A DNA stretch of 12,586 nucleotides from Atribacterota bacterium (GTDB lineage Bacteria > Atribacterota > Phoenicimicrobiia > Phoenicimicrobiales > Phoenicimicrobiaceae): positions 1-12,586 of the forward strand of contig DAOUWX010000034.1 in the NCBI GenBank assembly GCA_030666935.1. The letters are read 5' to 3'. Position numbers and translations under genes: made by a program. This document shows, piece by piece, positions 7,603 to 12,520 of this stretch. Below the pieces are notes generated by a model. That model was not told where the DNA came from. It was given only the letters and a program-made list of their open reading frames with translations, and searched no databases. Numbering within the stretch: position 1 is the stretch's first letter; each line of letters opens with the position of its first letter.

Positions 7603-7640
7603 TACGGGGGCAAGTTTAAAGCTTGCTCCCGTAGTTTTTT
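7603..7640 (+). terminator. intergenic hairpin terminator/attenuator within the ugp-type operon
   Basis: Arms TACGGGGGCAAG (7603-7614) and CTTGCTCCCGTA (7622-7633) pair over 12 positions with a single G-T wobble around a 7-base loop, followed by GTTTTTT. It starts 14 bp after the binding-protein stop and 30 bp before the first permease start. Such partial terminators after binding-protein genes keep the binding protein in excess over the membrane proteins. Confidence 0.85.
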
Positions 7641-7669
7641 ACACCCTTAATATAGCAAAAGGAGAAAGA

Positions 7670-8563
7670 ATGCACGAAGATAGATTCCCGGGACACAAAT
7701 TTTTACCTTACTTACTTATCGCCCCATCCATTGCTGTAATTTTTATCTTTTTAATCGGTCCTTTTGGCCAAAGTATATATGAATCTTTCTTTGTCTCAAC
7801 GCCGTTTGGCACGAGAACTATATATGTTGGACTTCGTAATTATATCCGTTTATTTTCTTCCCCGGACTATCTAAACAGTGTTGTAGCTACCTTTAAGTTC
7901 GCTGCTTTTGTTATCATTATCGGACTTTCCATTTCACTGGCGATTGCTCAATTACTCAATCAGAAGATCAGGGGAGTGGGCTTCTATCAAGTCGCTCTTA
8001 TCTGGACTTACGCCATCTCTCCGACAATAGCCGGTGTTATCTGGGCTTCGATGTTTGCGCCCGCCACCGGCCTTATCCCTTATATTGTTTCCAAACTATC
8101 TGGCGGATATACGATGAATTGGATGACCAATGGCCAGTTAGCATTATTTATAGTAGCTGCCGCCGCTACCTGGAAAATGCTGGGTTATAATATTATTTTT
8201 TTTCTGGCGGGATTACAAAATGTACCGAACGAATTTTTGGAAGCCGCACAAATTGATGGTGCAAGCCCCTGGAAAGCTTTTTGGCGGATAACTTTTCCCA
8301 TGCTTTCTCCCACTACCAGCTTTTTATTGTTTGTTAATATGCTTTATGCTTTCTTCCAGGTTTTCGGACTTATAGATATTATGACCCGGGGCGGACCGGG
8401 AAACGCGACAGAACTCCTGGTATACAAACTATATCGTGATGGATTCATTCATCTGAATACCGGATATGCATCAGCCCAGTCATTTATAATATTTTTTGTA
8501 ATTTCTGTGGTAGCAATCATTCAATTGAGAATAGTTACCAGAAAAGCTATTTATTTCCGATGA
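7670..8563 (+). CDS. ugpA: ABC transporter permease, UgpA type
   Basis: This 297-residue integral membrane permease is of the binding-protein-dependent class. The N-terminal helix follows a short cytoplasmic tail (about residues 10-32), there are six hydrophobic segments in total, and the cytoplasmic EAA loop EAAQIDGASPWKAFWRITFP starts at residue 191, the contact site for the ATPase. The stretches LLIAPS near the start and DIMTRGGPGNATELLVY in the last third are typical of UgpA/MalF-group proteins. The length is normal and there is no large periplasmic domain, as in UgpA and unlike MalF. The start ATG at 7670 has AAAGGAGAAAG just upstream. It is followed 11 bp later by the second permease, forming the heterodimeric channel. 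Confidence 0.87.
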   Translation: MHEDRFPGHKFLPYLLIAPSIAVIFIFLIGPFGQSIYESFFVSTPFGTRTIYVGLRNYIRLFSSPDYLNSVVATFKFAAFVIIIGLSISLAIAQLLNQKIRGVGFYQVALIWTYAISPTIAGVIWASMFAPATGLIPYIVSKLSGGYTMNWMTNGQLALFIVAAAATWKMLGYNIIFFLAGLQNVPNEFLEAAQIDGASPWKAFWRITFPMLSPTTSFLLFVNMLYAFFQVFGLIDIMTRGGPGNATELLVYKLYRDGFIHLNTGYASAQSFIIFFVISVVAIIQLRIVTRKAIYFR

Positions 8564-8574
8564 GGTAATATTTT

Positions 8575-9402
8575 ATGAAAAGAAAAACTCGACAGGAAAT
8601 TTTTGTTCATGCAATACTTATTATATTGGTTATAATCCTGGCTTTTCCGGTTTTTTTCGCTTTGGTTACCAGTACCTTAAGCTTCCAGGAGGCTTACCAG
8701 TATCCACCAAAACTTATACCGGGAGACCAATTTGCGAACAATCTTAAAGATGCCTGGGAGCGAGTTAACATAGGAAGGCTCTTTTTTAATAGTACCTTGA
8801 TTTCAGTAGTAGTCGCAATAGTGAAAACCATCCTGGCATTAATGGCTGCCTTTGCCTATACCCACTTTAAATTTCGCGGTCAGGGTCTGTTATTCTCTCT
8901 GTGTATGATCACCCAAATGCTACCTCTCCCCGTCCGTATTATTCCGACTTATCAGTTAATGGCATCCTTCAACTGGATAAATTCTTACTATGCTCTTATG
9001 GTACCGTTTTTTGCCAGCACAACCGGACTACTTCTTTTTCGGCAGTTCTATATGACTGTACCTGCAGACCTCCCGGATGCAGCCCGGGTTGACGGGGCAA
9101 GCCCCATGCGTTATTTTCTGCAAATTCTGGTTCCTATTTCCAAGACCAATATTGCTGCACTATTTGTTATAGAGTTTATCTTTATGTGGAGTCAGTATTT
9201 ATGGCCCTTAATTGTCACCACTACCGGTGAAATGCGGGTTATACAAATTGGTATTAAGATGCTCTTGGCCAGTGAACAGATAGCTCCCGAGTGGAATGTT
9301 ATCATGGCCGGCACAGTGATTGCCATGCTGCCTCCGCTTATAGTTCTTTTGGTTTTGCGGAAAAGCTTTGTCCAGGGAATCGCCATGCAGACAACTAAAT
9401 AA
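8575..9402 (+). CDS. ugpE: ABC transporter permease, UgpE type
   Basis: This 275-residue second permease partners the preceding gene. It has six hydrophobic helices beginning at about residue 12, and the EAA-like loop DAARVDGASPMRYFLQILVP from residue 168, in the normal position for UgpE/MalG-type subunits. The family motif LPLPVRIIPTYQLMASFNW precedes it, and the C-terminus carries a helix with LPPLIVLLVLRKSFVQG, the usual end of this family. The ribosome site GAGGT overlaps the TGA of the upstream permease, implying coupled translation. The expected next gene, the ATPase UgpC, is absent; instead a DUF89 gene follows 24 bp later, so a shared multi-sugar-type ATPase elsewhere would have to energise transport. 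Confidence 0.87.
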   Translation: MKRKTRQEIFVHAILIILVIILAFPVFFALVTSTLSFQEAYQYPPKLIPGDQFANNLKDAWERVNIGRLFFNSTLISVVVAIVKTILALMAAFAYTHFKFRGQGLLFSLCMITQMLPLPVRIIPTYQLMASFNWINSYYALMVPFFASTTGLLLFRQFYMTVPADLPDAARVDGASPMRYFLQILVPISKTNIAALFVIEFIFMWSQYLWPLIVTTTGEMRVIQIGIKMLLASEQIAPEWNVIMAGTVIAMLPPLIVLLVLRKSFVQGIAMQTTK

Positions 9403-9426
9403 AAAAGAGTAAGGAGTAATTATCAT

Positions 9427-10317
9427 ATGCGTACACATTTGAACTGCGCGAGCTGTATAGTAGATGATTTATGCGGTGCTTTACAGTTAGTCCCCCTAAA
9501 GGAAAAAATTAAAAAGGAGATATTAAGGGAATCTTTTCAGTTCTTAGCCCGGGAGTTCTCCACAGAAAAAATTCCCTCTTACTTTATAACCGAAGTCCAC
9601 AGAATCTTAAAGAGGATATCAGGAATCGAAATCCCTTTTAAGGAAAGAAGAGATAAATGTAACCAGCTGGGCATAGAGATGGCAGAAAAGATTGCCCTGG
9701 AAGCAGAGGGGCTGGAGGAATCGAAAAGATTTTCATTTTTGGTGAATTGGGCTATTGCCAGCAACCATCTTGATTTTCGCACAGTAGGAACCGGCTATGG
9801 TTTCCAGATGGCTGAAATAATAGAGGAGCTTCGGGTATGTCTTTCGGAGGGATTAAAAATAGACCGGAGAGCTGAAATTCTCCGGATAGCTAAAAGCTCG
9901 TCCAAAATACTTTATATCCATGATAACGTCGGTGAAATTGCTTTTGATAAACTGCTAATTCGGGAACTAAGAAGATATGGAGCGTCAGTAACCTCCGCTT
10001 TAAGGGGAGGGCCGATAACCAGTGATGCCACTATGGAAGACGGAGAAACGGTAGGCCTCCAAGAGACTGCTTCAAAAATTATTTTAGCCGGGCCCGATAC
10101 ACTGGGTATTTCTCTTGATGAAATGTCTGACCAGCTAAAACGAGAACTTCAGACTGCTGATTTGATAATTGCCAAAGGCCAGGCAAATTATTATGCCTTG
10201 ACCGAATACAGTTCAAAAGTCCCCGGTGAAGTTGCCTGTCTTTTTAGAACCAAATGCGAGATAGTGTCAAATGACCTGGGAGAAACAGGAAAAATCAATC
10301 TCGCCATCTTACTCTAA
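9427..10317 (+). CDS. DUF89 (ARMT1-like) metal-dependent phosphatase-family protein
   Basis: This 296-residue cytoplasmic protein is at the short end of the DUF89 family, like archaeal and bacterial stand-alone members. Visible motifs are an N-terminal C7xxC10 pair, NHLDF (113-117), the metal-site signature IHDNVGEIAFDKLL (D166, N167, D174), RGGPITSDATMEDG about 30 residues later, IIAKGQANYYAL (247-258; KGQAN at 250-254) and a late RTKC. DUF89 proteins have been proposed as metal-dependent phosphatases acting on small sugar phosphates and damaged metabolites. The ribosome site AAGGAG (9411-9416) precedes the ATG by 10 bases. Placement as last gene of a glycerol-3-phosphate-type import operon suggests it acts on the imported phosphoester or a by-product. 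Family is firm; substrate is speculative. Confidence 0.85.
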   Translation: MRTHLNCASCIVDDLCGALQLVPLKEKIKKEILRESFQFLAREFSTEKIPSYFITEVHRILKRISGIEIPFKERRDKCNQLGIEMAEKIALEAEGLEESKRFSFLVNWAIASNHLDFRTVGTGYGFQMAEIIEELRVCLSEGLKIDRRAEILRIAKSSSKILYIHDNVGEIAFDKLLIRELRRYGASVTSALRGGPITSDATMEDGETVGLQETASKIILAGPDTLGISLDEMSDQLKRELQTADLIIAKGQANYYALTEYSSKVPGEVACLFRTKCEIVSNDLGETGKINLAILL

Positions 10318-10439
10318 ATAAATACAAGATATTAAGGGTCAATTCACCAGATTTTTTAATTTCAGAAAATTAAACCATAGAAAAAATAGGATTTGTTCCT
10401 GTTTAAACTAAGAGCTGAATCTTATTATCATTCTTTATT

Positions 10440-10467
10440 TTTACATTGCTAATTAGTGTGATAAAAT
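10440..10467 (+). promoter_or_regulatory. candidate sigma70-type promoter
   Basis: TTTACA (10440-10445) and TAAAAT (10462-10467) are separated by 16 bp, each one mismatch from consensus. A transcript would start near 10474, about 38 bp before the small ORF at 10512, which has its own ribosome site. AT-rich context makes chance matches common. Confidence 0.35.
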
Positions 10468-10511
10468 ATTAATGTAAAAAAGAGCACCTTAAGTTATTTA
10501 GGAGATAACCT

Positions 10512-10592
10512 ATGAAACCTAAAAAAACATATAATATTTTAGGGCTAATAGAGACGAATATTGTGGCTCGTTTAACCTATGAAAATAAATAA
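10512..10592 (+). CDS. possible 26-residue small ORF
   Basis: AGGAGA (10500-10505) lies 6 bases before an ATG encoding a 26-residue peptide beginning MKPKKTYNILGL and ending RLTYENK. It is downstream of a plausible promoter and immediately upstream of the paired palindromes. The peptide is lysine-rich at the start and then amphipathic; I recognise no family. It may be a genuine small protein, a leader peptide, or the surviving 5' end of a decayed gene, which I find equally likely given the broken gene start seen at 5808. Confidence 0.3.
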   Translation: MKPKKTYNILGLIETNIVARLTYENK

Positions 10593-10598
10593 AATAAC

Positions 10599-10626
10599 TT
10601 TTAAGTCAATCATCCTTGACTTAAAA
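10599..10626. promoter_or_regulatory. palindromic operator-like site 1 (AAGTCA-N8-TGACTT)
   Basis: Perfect 11-bp inverted repeat TTTTAAGTCAA (10599-10609) and TTGACTTAAAA (10616-10626) with a 6-bp centre. Its core AAGTCA-N8-TGACTT is repeated at 10643-10662 with a different 8-bp centre, the signature of a dimeric regulator site rather than of a conserved RNA. It begins 6 bp after the stop of the small ORF. There is no T-run after it, so it is not a terminator. The cognate regulator is not in the window. Confidence 0.55.
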
Positions 10627-10641
10627 GCGGAAAAATCTTTC

Positions 10642-10663
10642 TAAGTCAGGTATAATTGACTTA
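10642..10663. promoter_or_regulatory. palindromic operator-like site 2 overlapping a TATAAT
   Basis: TAAGTCA (10642-10648) and TGACTTA (10657-10663) flank GGTATAAT, so a consensus -10 hexamer (10651-10656) lies exactly between the half-sites. Bound protein would block that promoter. The centre is 40 bp from the centre of site 1. The -35 position (about 10628-10633) is poor, which would fit an activated or regulated promoter. Confidence 0.5.
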
Positions 10664-10692
10664 TAATTAAAATACCATTTTAAAGCAGGAAG

Positions 10693-10782
10693 ATGTTGGC
10701 TGATAAAGAATTAAGGGTAGCGGCTTTAGACCTTAAATCTACACACATCCCATCTTCTTGCGAATACTTCTTAAATAAATAA
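10693..10782 (+). CDS. possible 29-residue small ORF downstream of the operator pair
   Basis: AGCAGGA (10684-10690) is only 2 bases before an ATG (10693) opening a 29-codon frame, MLADKELRVAALDLKSTHIP onward, to TAA at 10780-10782. It lies about 30 bp after the TATAAT inside operator site 2, so it is where a regulated transcript would place its first gene. The ribosome-site spacing is tight and no family is recognised. It may be a real small protein or a fragment of a decayed gene. Confidence 0.25.
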   Translation: MLADKELRVAALDLKSTHIPSSCEYFLNK

Positions 10783-10833
10783 GGACAAGTTCTTTTTTTT
10801 TGAAAATATTAAAATATGGTTTGAGAACAAAAT

Positions 10834-10880
10834 AAGGGCAGGCCAAGGAAGATAACTTTCTCTATAGCTTGCCCTTTTTT
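10834..10880. terminator. bidirectional terminator hairpin
   Basis: AAGGGCA (10834-10840) pairs perfectly with TGCCCTT (10870-10876), with further partial pairing inward (GGC and AGC) and a long loop of about 29 bases. On the plus strand it is followed by a T-run (10875-10880); on the minus strand, after the stop of the gene at 10893, it is followed by TTATTTTG. It is placed to end transcription from both sides. Confidence 0.6.
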
Positions 10881-10892
10881 ATTTTTCTCTCT

Positions 10893-11162
10893 CTATTTAA
10901 TTTTCCCCAGCTCTACCTTCATCCCGGAGAGTTCTTTCTGCACCTCTGTGAAACGAAGAGAACAATATTCTCTGTTCTGCTGATTTAGTGTGGTGATAGT
11001 GTTGTGTATCTCTTTAGTATTTTCCAGGAACTGCCGATATCCCTCTTTCTGGGCTACTACTATCTCCTGCATAAATCTATCGATACGAAAGATTAAGAGT
11101 ATCGATAAGGCGATAGGGAACCCCTGATTGGCGATAATATCCAATATAGTTTTTATATCCAT
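10893..11162 (-). CDS. BhlA/UviB- or YvrJ-like single-TM protein (holin-like)
   Basis: This 89-residue protein has one N-terminal transmembrane helix (about residues 5-26) containing IANQGFPIALSILLIFRID, followed by a charged helical tail (30-89) with coiled-coil character. The NQGFPIAL..LL.FRID pattern matches small phage or bacteriocin-associated proteins of the BhlA/UviB and YvrJ types; the former are holin-like membrane proteins. I use the ATG at 11160-11162. An in-frame TTG at 11190-11192 would add ten residues, but that extension is encoded by an octamer repeat, and GGAGA (within the same repeat) sits about 9 bases before the ATG as ribosome site. It is the last gene of a lysis-like trio and ends at a bidirectional terminator. 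Single-membrane-protein similarity makes the exact family uncertain. Confidence 0.65.
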   Translation of the reverse strand: MDIKTILDIIANQGFPIALSILLIFRIDRFMQEIVVAQKEGYRQFLENTKEIHNTITTLNQQNREYCSLRFTEVQKELSGMKVELGKIK

Positions 11163-11170
11163 ATAACATT

Positions 11171-11196
11171 CTCCAATTCTCCAATTTACCAATTGG
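11171..11196. repeat. octamer array NNCCAATT, copy 1
   Basis: CTCCAATT twice and then TACCAATT in tandem (11171-11194), extended by GG. Read on the minus strand it supplies the GGAGA ribosome site of the gene starting at 11162. Related arrays precede the other two genes of the cassette. Confidence 0.8.
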
Positions 11197-11265
11197 CTGA
11201 TAATATTAGTTAGCCATTAGATAGTTGACCCGAACCTTTTCCCCAAATCTCCTCCCCCTCTTTCT

Positions 11266-11313
11266 TTTATGTCATTCCCGCTCCCTTTATGTCATTCCCG
11301 CGAAAGCGGGAAT
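11266..11313. repeat. GTCATTCCCG direct repeat with GAAA-loop hairpin
   Basis: TTTATGTCATTCCCG occurs at 11266-11280 and again at 11286-11300. The second copy continues into a perfect 8-bp hairpin, ATTCCCGC (11294-11301), tetraloop GAAA, GCGGGAAT (11306-11313). Hairpins of the ATTCCC...GGGAAT type are widespread interspersed repeats in many bacteria, for example the neisserial dRS3 class. The first copy looks like a half element. Confidence 0.75.
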
Positions 11314-11325
11314 CTATCTTTCTTC

Positions 11326-11365
11326 TCTCCTCCCCCTTGAGGGGGGAGGATTAAGGTGGGGGTGA
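11326..11365. repeat. 40-bp hairpin repeat element, copy 1
   Basis: Identical over 40 bp, same orientation, to 12521-12560. Its core is a G/C hairpin, TCCTCCCCC and GGGGGAGGA around TTGAG, followed by TTAAGGTGGGGGTGA. It resembles interspersed repeats seen in many environmental bacterial genomes. Confidence 0.85.
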
Positions 11366-11425
11366 TTAATTTCTTCTCTCTATTTTTTTGACCGGCAAAC
11401 CGGGTAACAGGTTAACTAAATAACC

Positions 11426-11449
11426 GAATCAGTCCTATCGGACTGATTC
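11426..11449 (-). terminator. perfect 10-bp hairpin abutting the M15 peptidase stop
   Basis: GAATCAGTCC (11426-11435), loop TATC, GGACTGATTC (11440-11449) lies directly against the TGA stop of the peptidase gene (11450-11452). It is a perfect 10-bp stem, but on the minus strand only GGTTATTTAG follows, so a U-tract is lacking. It may be a weak terminator or a 3'-end stabilising structure. Confidence 0.55.
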
Positions 11450-11830
11450 TCATTCCCTCCAGCGGCTGCGTTTGGTAGGACGCACATCCAGATGCAAGAA
11501 GTTCTTCTTCTCATAGAATCCAATCCCGTTAAAATCTATATTCTCACATATTTCCAAAAGTTCAATCAAGTTGATATCTTTTACTTTAATATCTGCTGCC
11601 AGTCCGATACAGTGGTAGCTGTTTCTTATCCCTCTAATTTGACTATTATATTTCGAGCAGCGGTATCCAGAAGTAATATAAATCGGTCTTTCCAGAGTAT
11701 TCCTTAATTCTACTAATTTTGCAAGCAGCTTGGGATGCAGCATAACCAGATTACAGCAGGGGCAGGCAAACTCGGATAGCCTGAAATCTTTGGCTACTCT
11801 TATATTGTTGATACTATTTAGCATCTGCAT
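11450..11830 (-). CDS. M15 family zinc peptidase, endolysin-like (Peptidase_M15_3 type)
   Basis: This 126-residue single-domain D,D-/L,D-carboxypeptidase-type enzyme would cut peptidoglycan stem peptides. The family pattern is complete: FRLSEFACP (residues 16-24), LVELRNTLERPIYITSGYRC (39-58), YN (61-62), SYHCIGLAADI (71-81, ligands H73 and D80), GIGFY (102-106) and FLHLDVR (111-117, ligand H113), ending in RSRWRE, as usual. There is no signal peptide, so export would depend on a holin. A Cys cluster (C23, C25, C26) near the N-terminus is notable. The ATG at 11830 has AAGGAGGG 7 bases upstream; the ATG two codons later is less well spaced. Lying between two holin-like genes, it fits an endolysin role. 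Confidence 0.85.
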   Translation of the reverse strand: MQMLNSINNIRVAKDFRLSEFACPCCNLVMLHPKLLAKLVELRNTLERPIYITSGYRCSKYNSQIRGIRNSYHCIGLAADIKVKDINLIELLEICENIDFNGIGFYEKKNFLHLDVRPTKRSRWRE

Positions 11831-11887
11831 GACTATTCCCTCCTTCTACAAGTATTATAAATGTGGGTTTACCAGTCGTGAATAATT

Positions 11888-11920
11888 CACCGATTGACCA
11901 ATTCTCCAATTTACCAATTG
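11888..11920. repeat. octamer array NNCCAATT, copy 2
   Basis: Four octamers in tandem: CACCGATT, GACCAATT, CTCCAATT, TACCAATT, then G. The last two units match copy 1 exactly, and the first has diverged. It lies 57 bp upstream of the peptidase start, same orientation as copy 1. Confidence 0.8.
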
Positions 11921-11925
11921 AGTAG

Positions 11926-11945
11926 GGGGCGGATTCATCCGCCCC
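11926..11945. repeat. GGGGCGGAT/ATCCGCCCC palindrome
   Basis: Perfect 9-bp arms around TC, G/C-rich in an AT-rich background. It resembles short mobile palindromes found in intergenic DNA of many bacteria. Confidence 0.7.
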
Positions 11946-11955
11946 GTCCTTATTT

Positions 11956-11975
11956 GGGCACGATGCATCGTGCCC
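11956..11975. repeat. 20-bp perfect palindrome GGGCACGATGCATCGTGCCC
   Basis: All 20 bases form an uninterrupted palindrome, 10 bp downstream of the previous one. Similar GGGCACG...CGTGCCC palindromes recur in intergenic regions of diverse bacteria. A regulator site cannot be excluded, but the clustering with other repeats argues for a dispersed element. Confidence 0.75.
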
Positions 11976-11985
11976 TTACATTTCC

Positions 11986-11998
11986 TACTAACGACTAG
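11986..11998. repeat. heptamer-type repeat TACTAACGACTAG overlapping the holin stop codon
   Basis: This copy shares TACTAACGACTA with 3754-3765 and 5589-5600. It overlaps the 3' end of the minus-strand holin gene: the repeat, read in reverse, encodes the last Ser-Arg and the TAG stop (11988-11990). Confidence 0.7.
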
Positions 11999-12371
11999 TT
12001 AAAAGTGACTGCTGAACGATCTTTTTGTCTTTTATTAACTTTCTCTTCAGCAGGGCATCATAGGTTTGCCGATTGATTCTTCCCACATTGGCCTTCATCA
12101 TTATCTTTACTGCTTTTTCTTCTGTTTTTCTTAATTTGATATTCTTATCAGCCAGTATCTCTATTAGCTTTTTCCAAGCTATATCCCATTTTTGAGTACC
12201 ATTTCCTATTCCTAATTCCTCTTCTGCCCAGAGCATGGCAGATAAAATAGCTTCTTTAATAGTACTTGCTCTATCTTCTCCTAATTTGTTCTTTAAGAAA
12301 CCGTAGAAGATAGAGACTAAAGATAATAGTAGGGCATTTAATAGATATTTACTTAAGATTGTTTCGAGCAT
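11988..12371 (-). CDS. phage holin, LLH-family-like
   Basis: This 127-residue small membrane protein has one N-terminal transmembrane helix (about residues 8-26) followed by a charged helical cytoplasmic part with AEEELGIGNGTQKWDIAWKK (residues 49-68), the pattern of LLH-type phage holins, which permeabilise the inner membrane so endolysin can reach peptidoglycan. The start is the ATG at 12369-12371 with AAGGAG about 9 bases upstream. The frame stays open back to 12500, but those 43 extra codons read through dispersed repeats and encode the well-known artefact pattern LSPRWERVRVRG, so they are excluded. The C-terminal TSR and stop come from a heptamer repeat, so the original C-terminus may have been slightly different. 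First gene of the cassette. Confidence 0.7.
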   Translation of the reverse strand: MLETILSKYLLNALLLSLVSIFYGFLKNKLGEDRASTIKEAILSAMLWAEEELGIGNGTQKWDIAWKKLIEILADKNIKLRKTEEKAVKIMMKANVGRINRQTYDALLKRKLIKDKKIVQQSLLTSR

Positions 12372-12402
12372 AAAACAAACTCCTTTCACTCGTTTGTTAA
12401 TT

Positions 12403-12410
12403 GACCAATT
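12403..12410. repeat. octamer unit GACCAATT, copy 3 (degenerate array)
   Basis: One clear octamer of the NNCCAATT family within TTAATTGACCAATTAAAAAT, 31 bp upstream of the holin start and in the same orientation as the arrays at 11171 and 11888. It is a weak case by itself, made stronger by its position. Confidence 0.45.
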
Positions 12411-12428
12411 AAAAATTCGGGTACAAAT

Positions 12429-12469
12429 CCCCCTCACCCTGACCCTCTCCCACCGAGGGGAGAGGGTAG
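12429..12469. repeat. CCCTCACCCTGACCCTCTCCC-type hairpin repeat
   Basis: ACCCTCTCCC (12442-12451) pairs perfectly with GGGAGAGGGT (12458-12467) around ACCGAG, preceded by CCCCCTCACCCTG. This repeat class is dispersed in many bacterial genomes and, when translated, gives the spurious peptide LSPRWERVRVRG. Confidence 0.8.
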
Positions 12470-12520
12470 GAAAAGGACCAATCTCCTCTCCCTTCGACAA
12501 CGAGGAATTAATCCTTTATA

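Larger units (their letters stand above)
10318..10892. other. 575-bp non-coding interval with operators and small ORFs
   Basis: No standard gene is present. It contains a weak TTTAATTT/AAATTAAA inverted repeat soon after the DUF89 stop, a possible promoter (10440-10467), two tiny ORFs (10512-10592, 10693-10782), two matched palindromes (10599-10626, 10642-10663) and a bidirectional terminator (10834-10880). The base composition is strongly AT. It marks the boundary between the metabolic operon and the repeat-rich lysis-like segment. Confidence 0.6.
11193..11449. other. 257-bp repeat-filled spacer between lysis-like genes
   Basis: There is no coding potential. It contains pyrimidine-rich stretches (11236-11265), the TTTATGTCATTCCCG direct repeat and hairpin, the first 40-bp hairpin element, a CCGG-CAAA-CCGG palindrome (11392-11403), a GGTTA/TAACC pair (11410-11425) and the 10-bp hairpin at the end of the peptidase gene. 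Confidence 0.6.
11831..11987. other. 157-bp repeat-filled spacer
   Basis: The spacer upstream of the peptidase gene consists largely of an octamer array (11888-11920), two palindromes (11926-11945, 11956-11975) and the start of a heptamer repeat. The only other recognisable element is the peptidase ribosome site (about 11838-11845). Confidence 0.6.

Noticed and set aside
5932..10674. Shared 14-mer TTATAATTAAAATA at 5932-5945 and 10661-10674
   Set aside because: Pure A/T 14-mers are expected to match by chance in AT-rich DNA of this length.
11171..11920. CRISPR-like interpretation of the octamer arrays
   Set aside because: Units are 8 bp without spacers and there are no cas genes.
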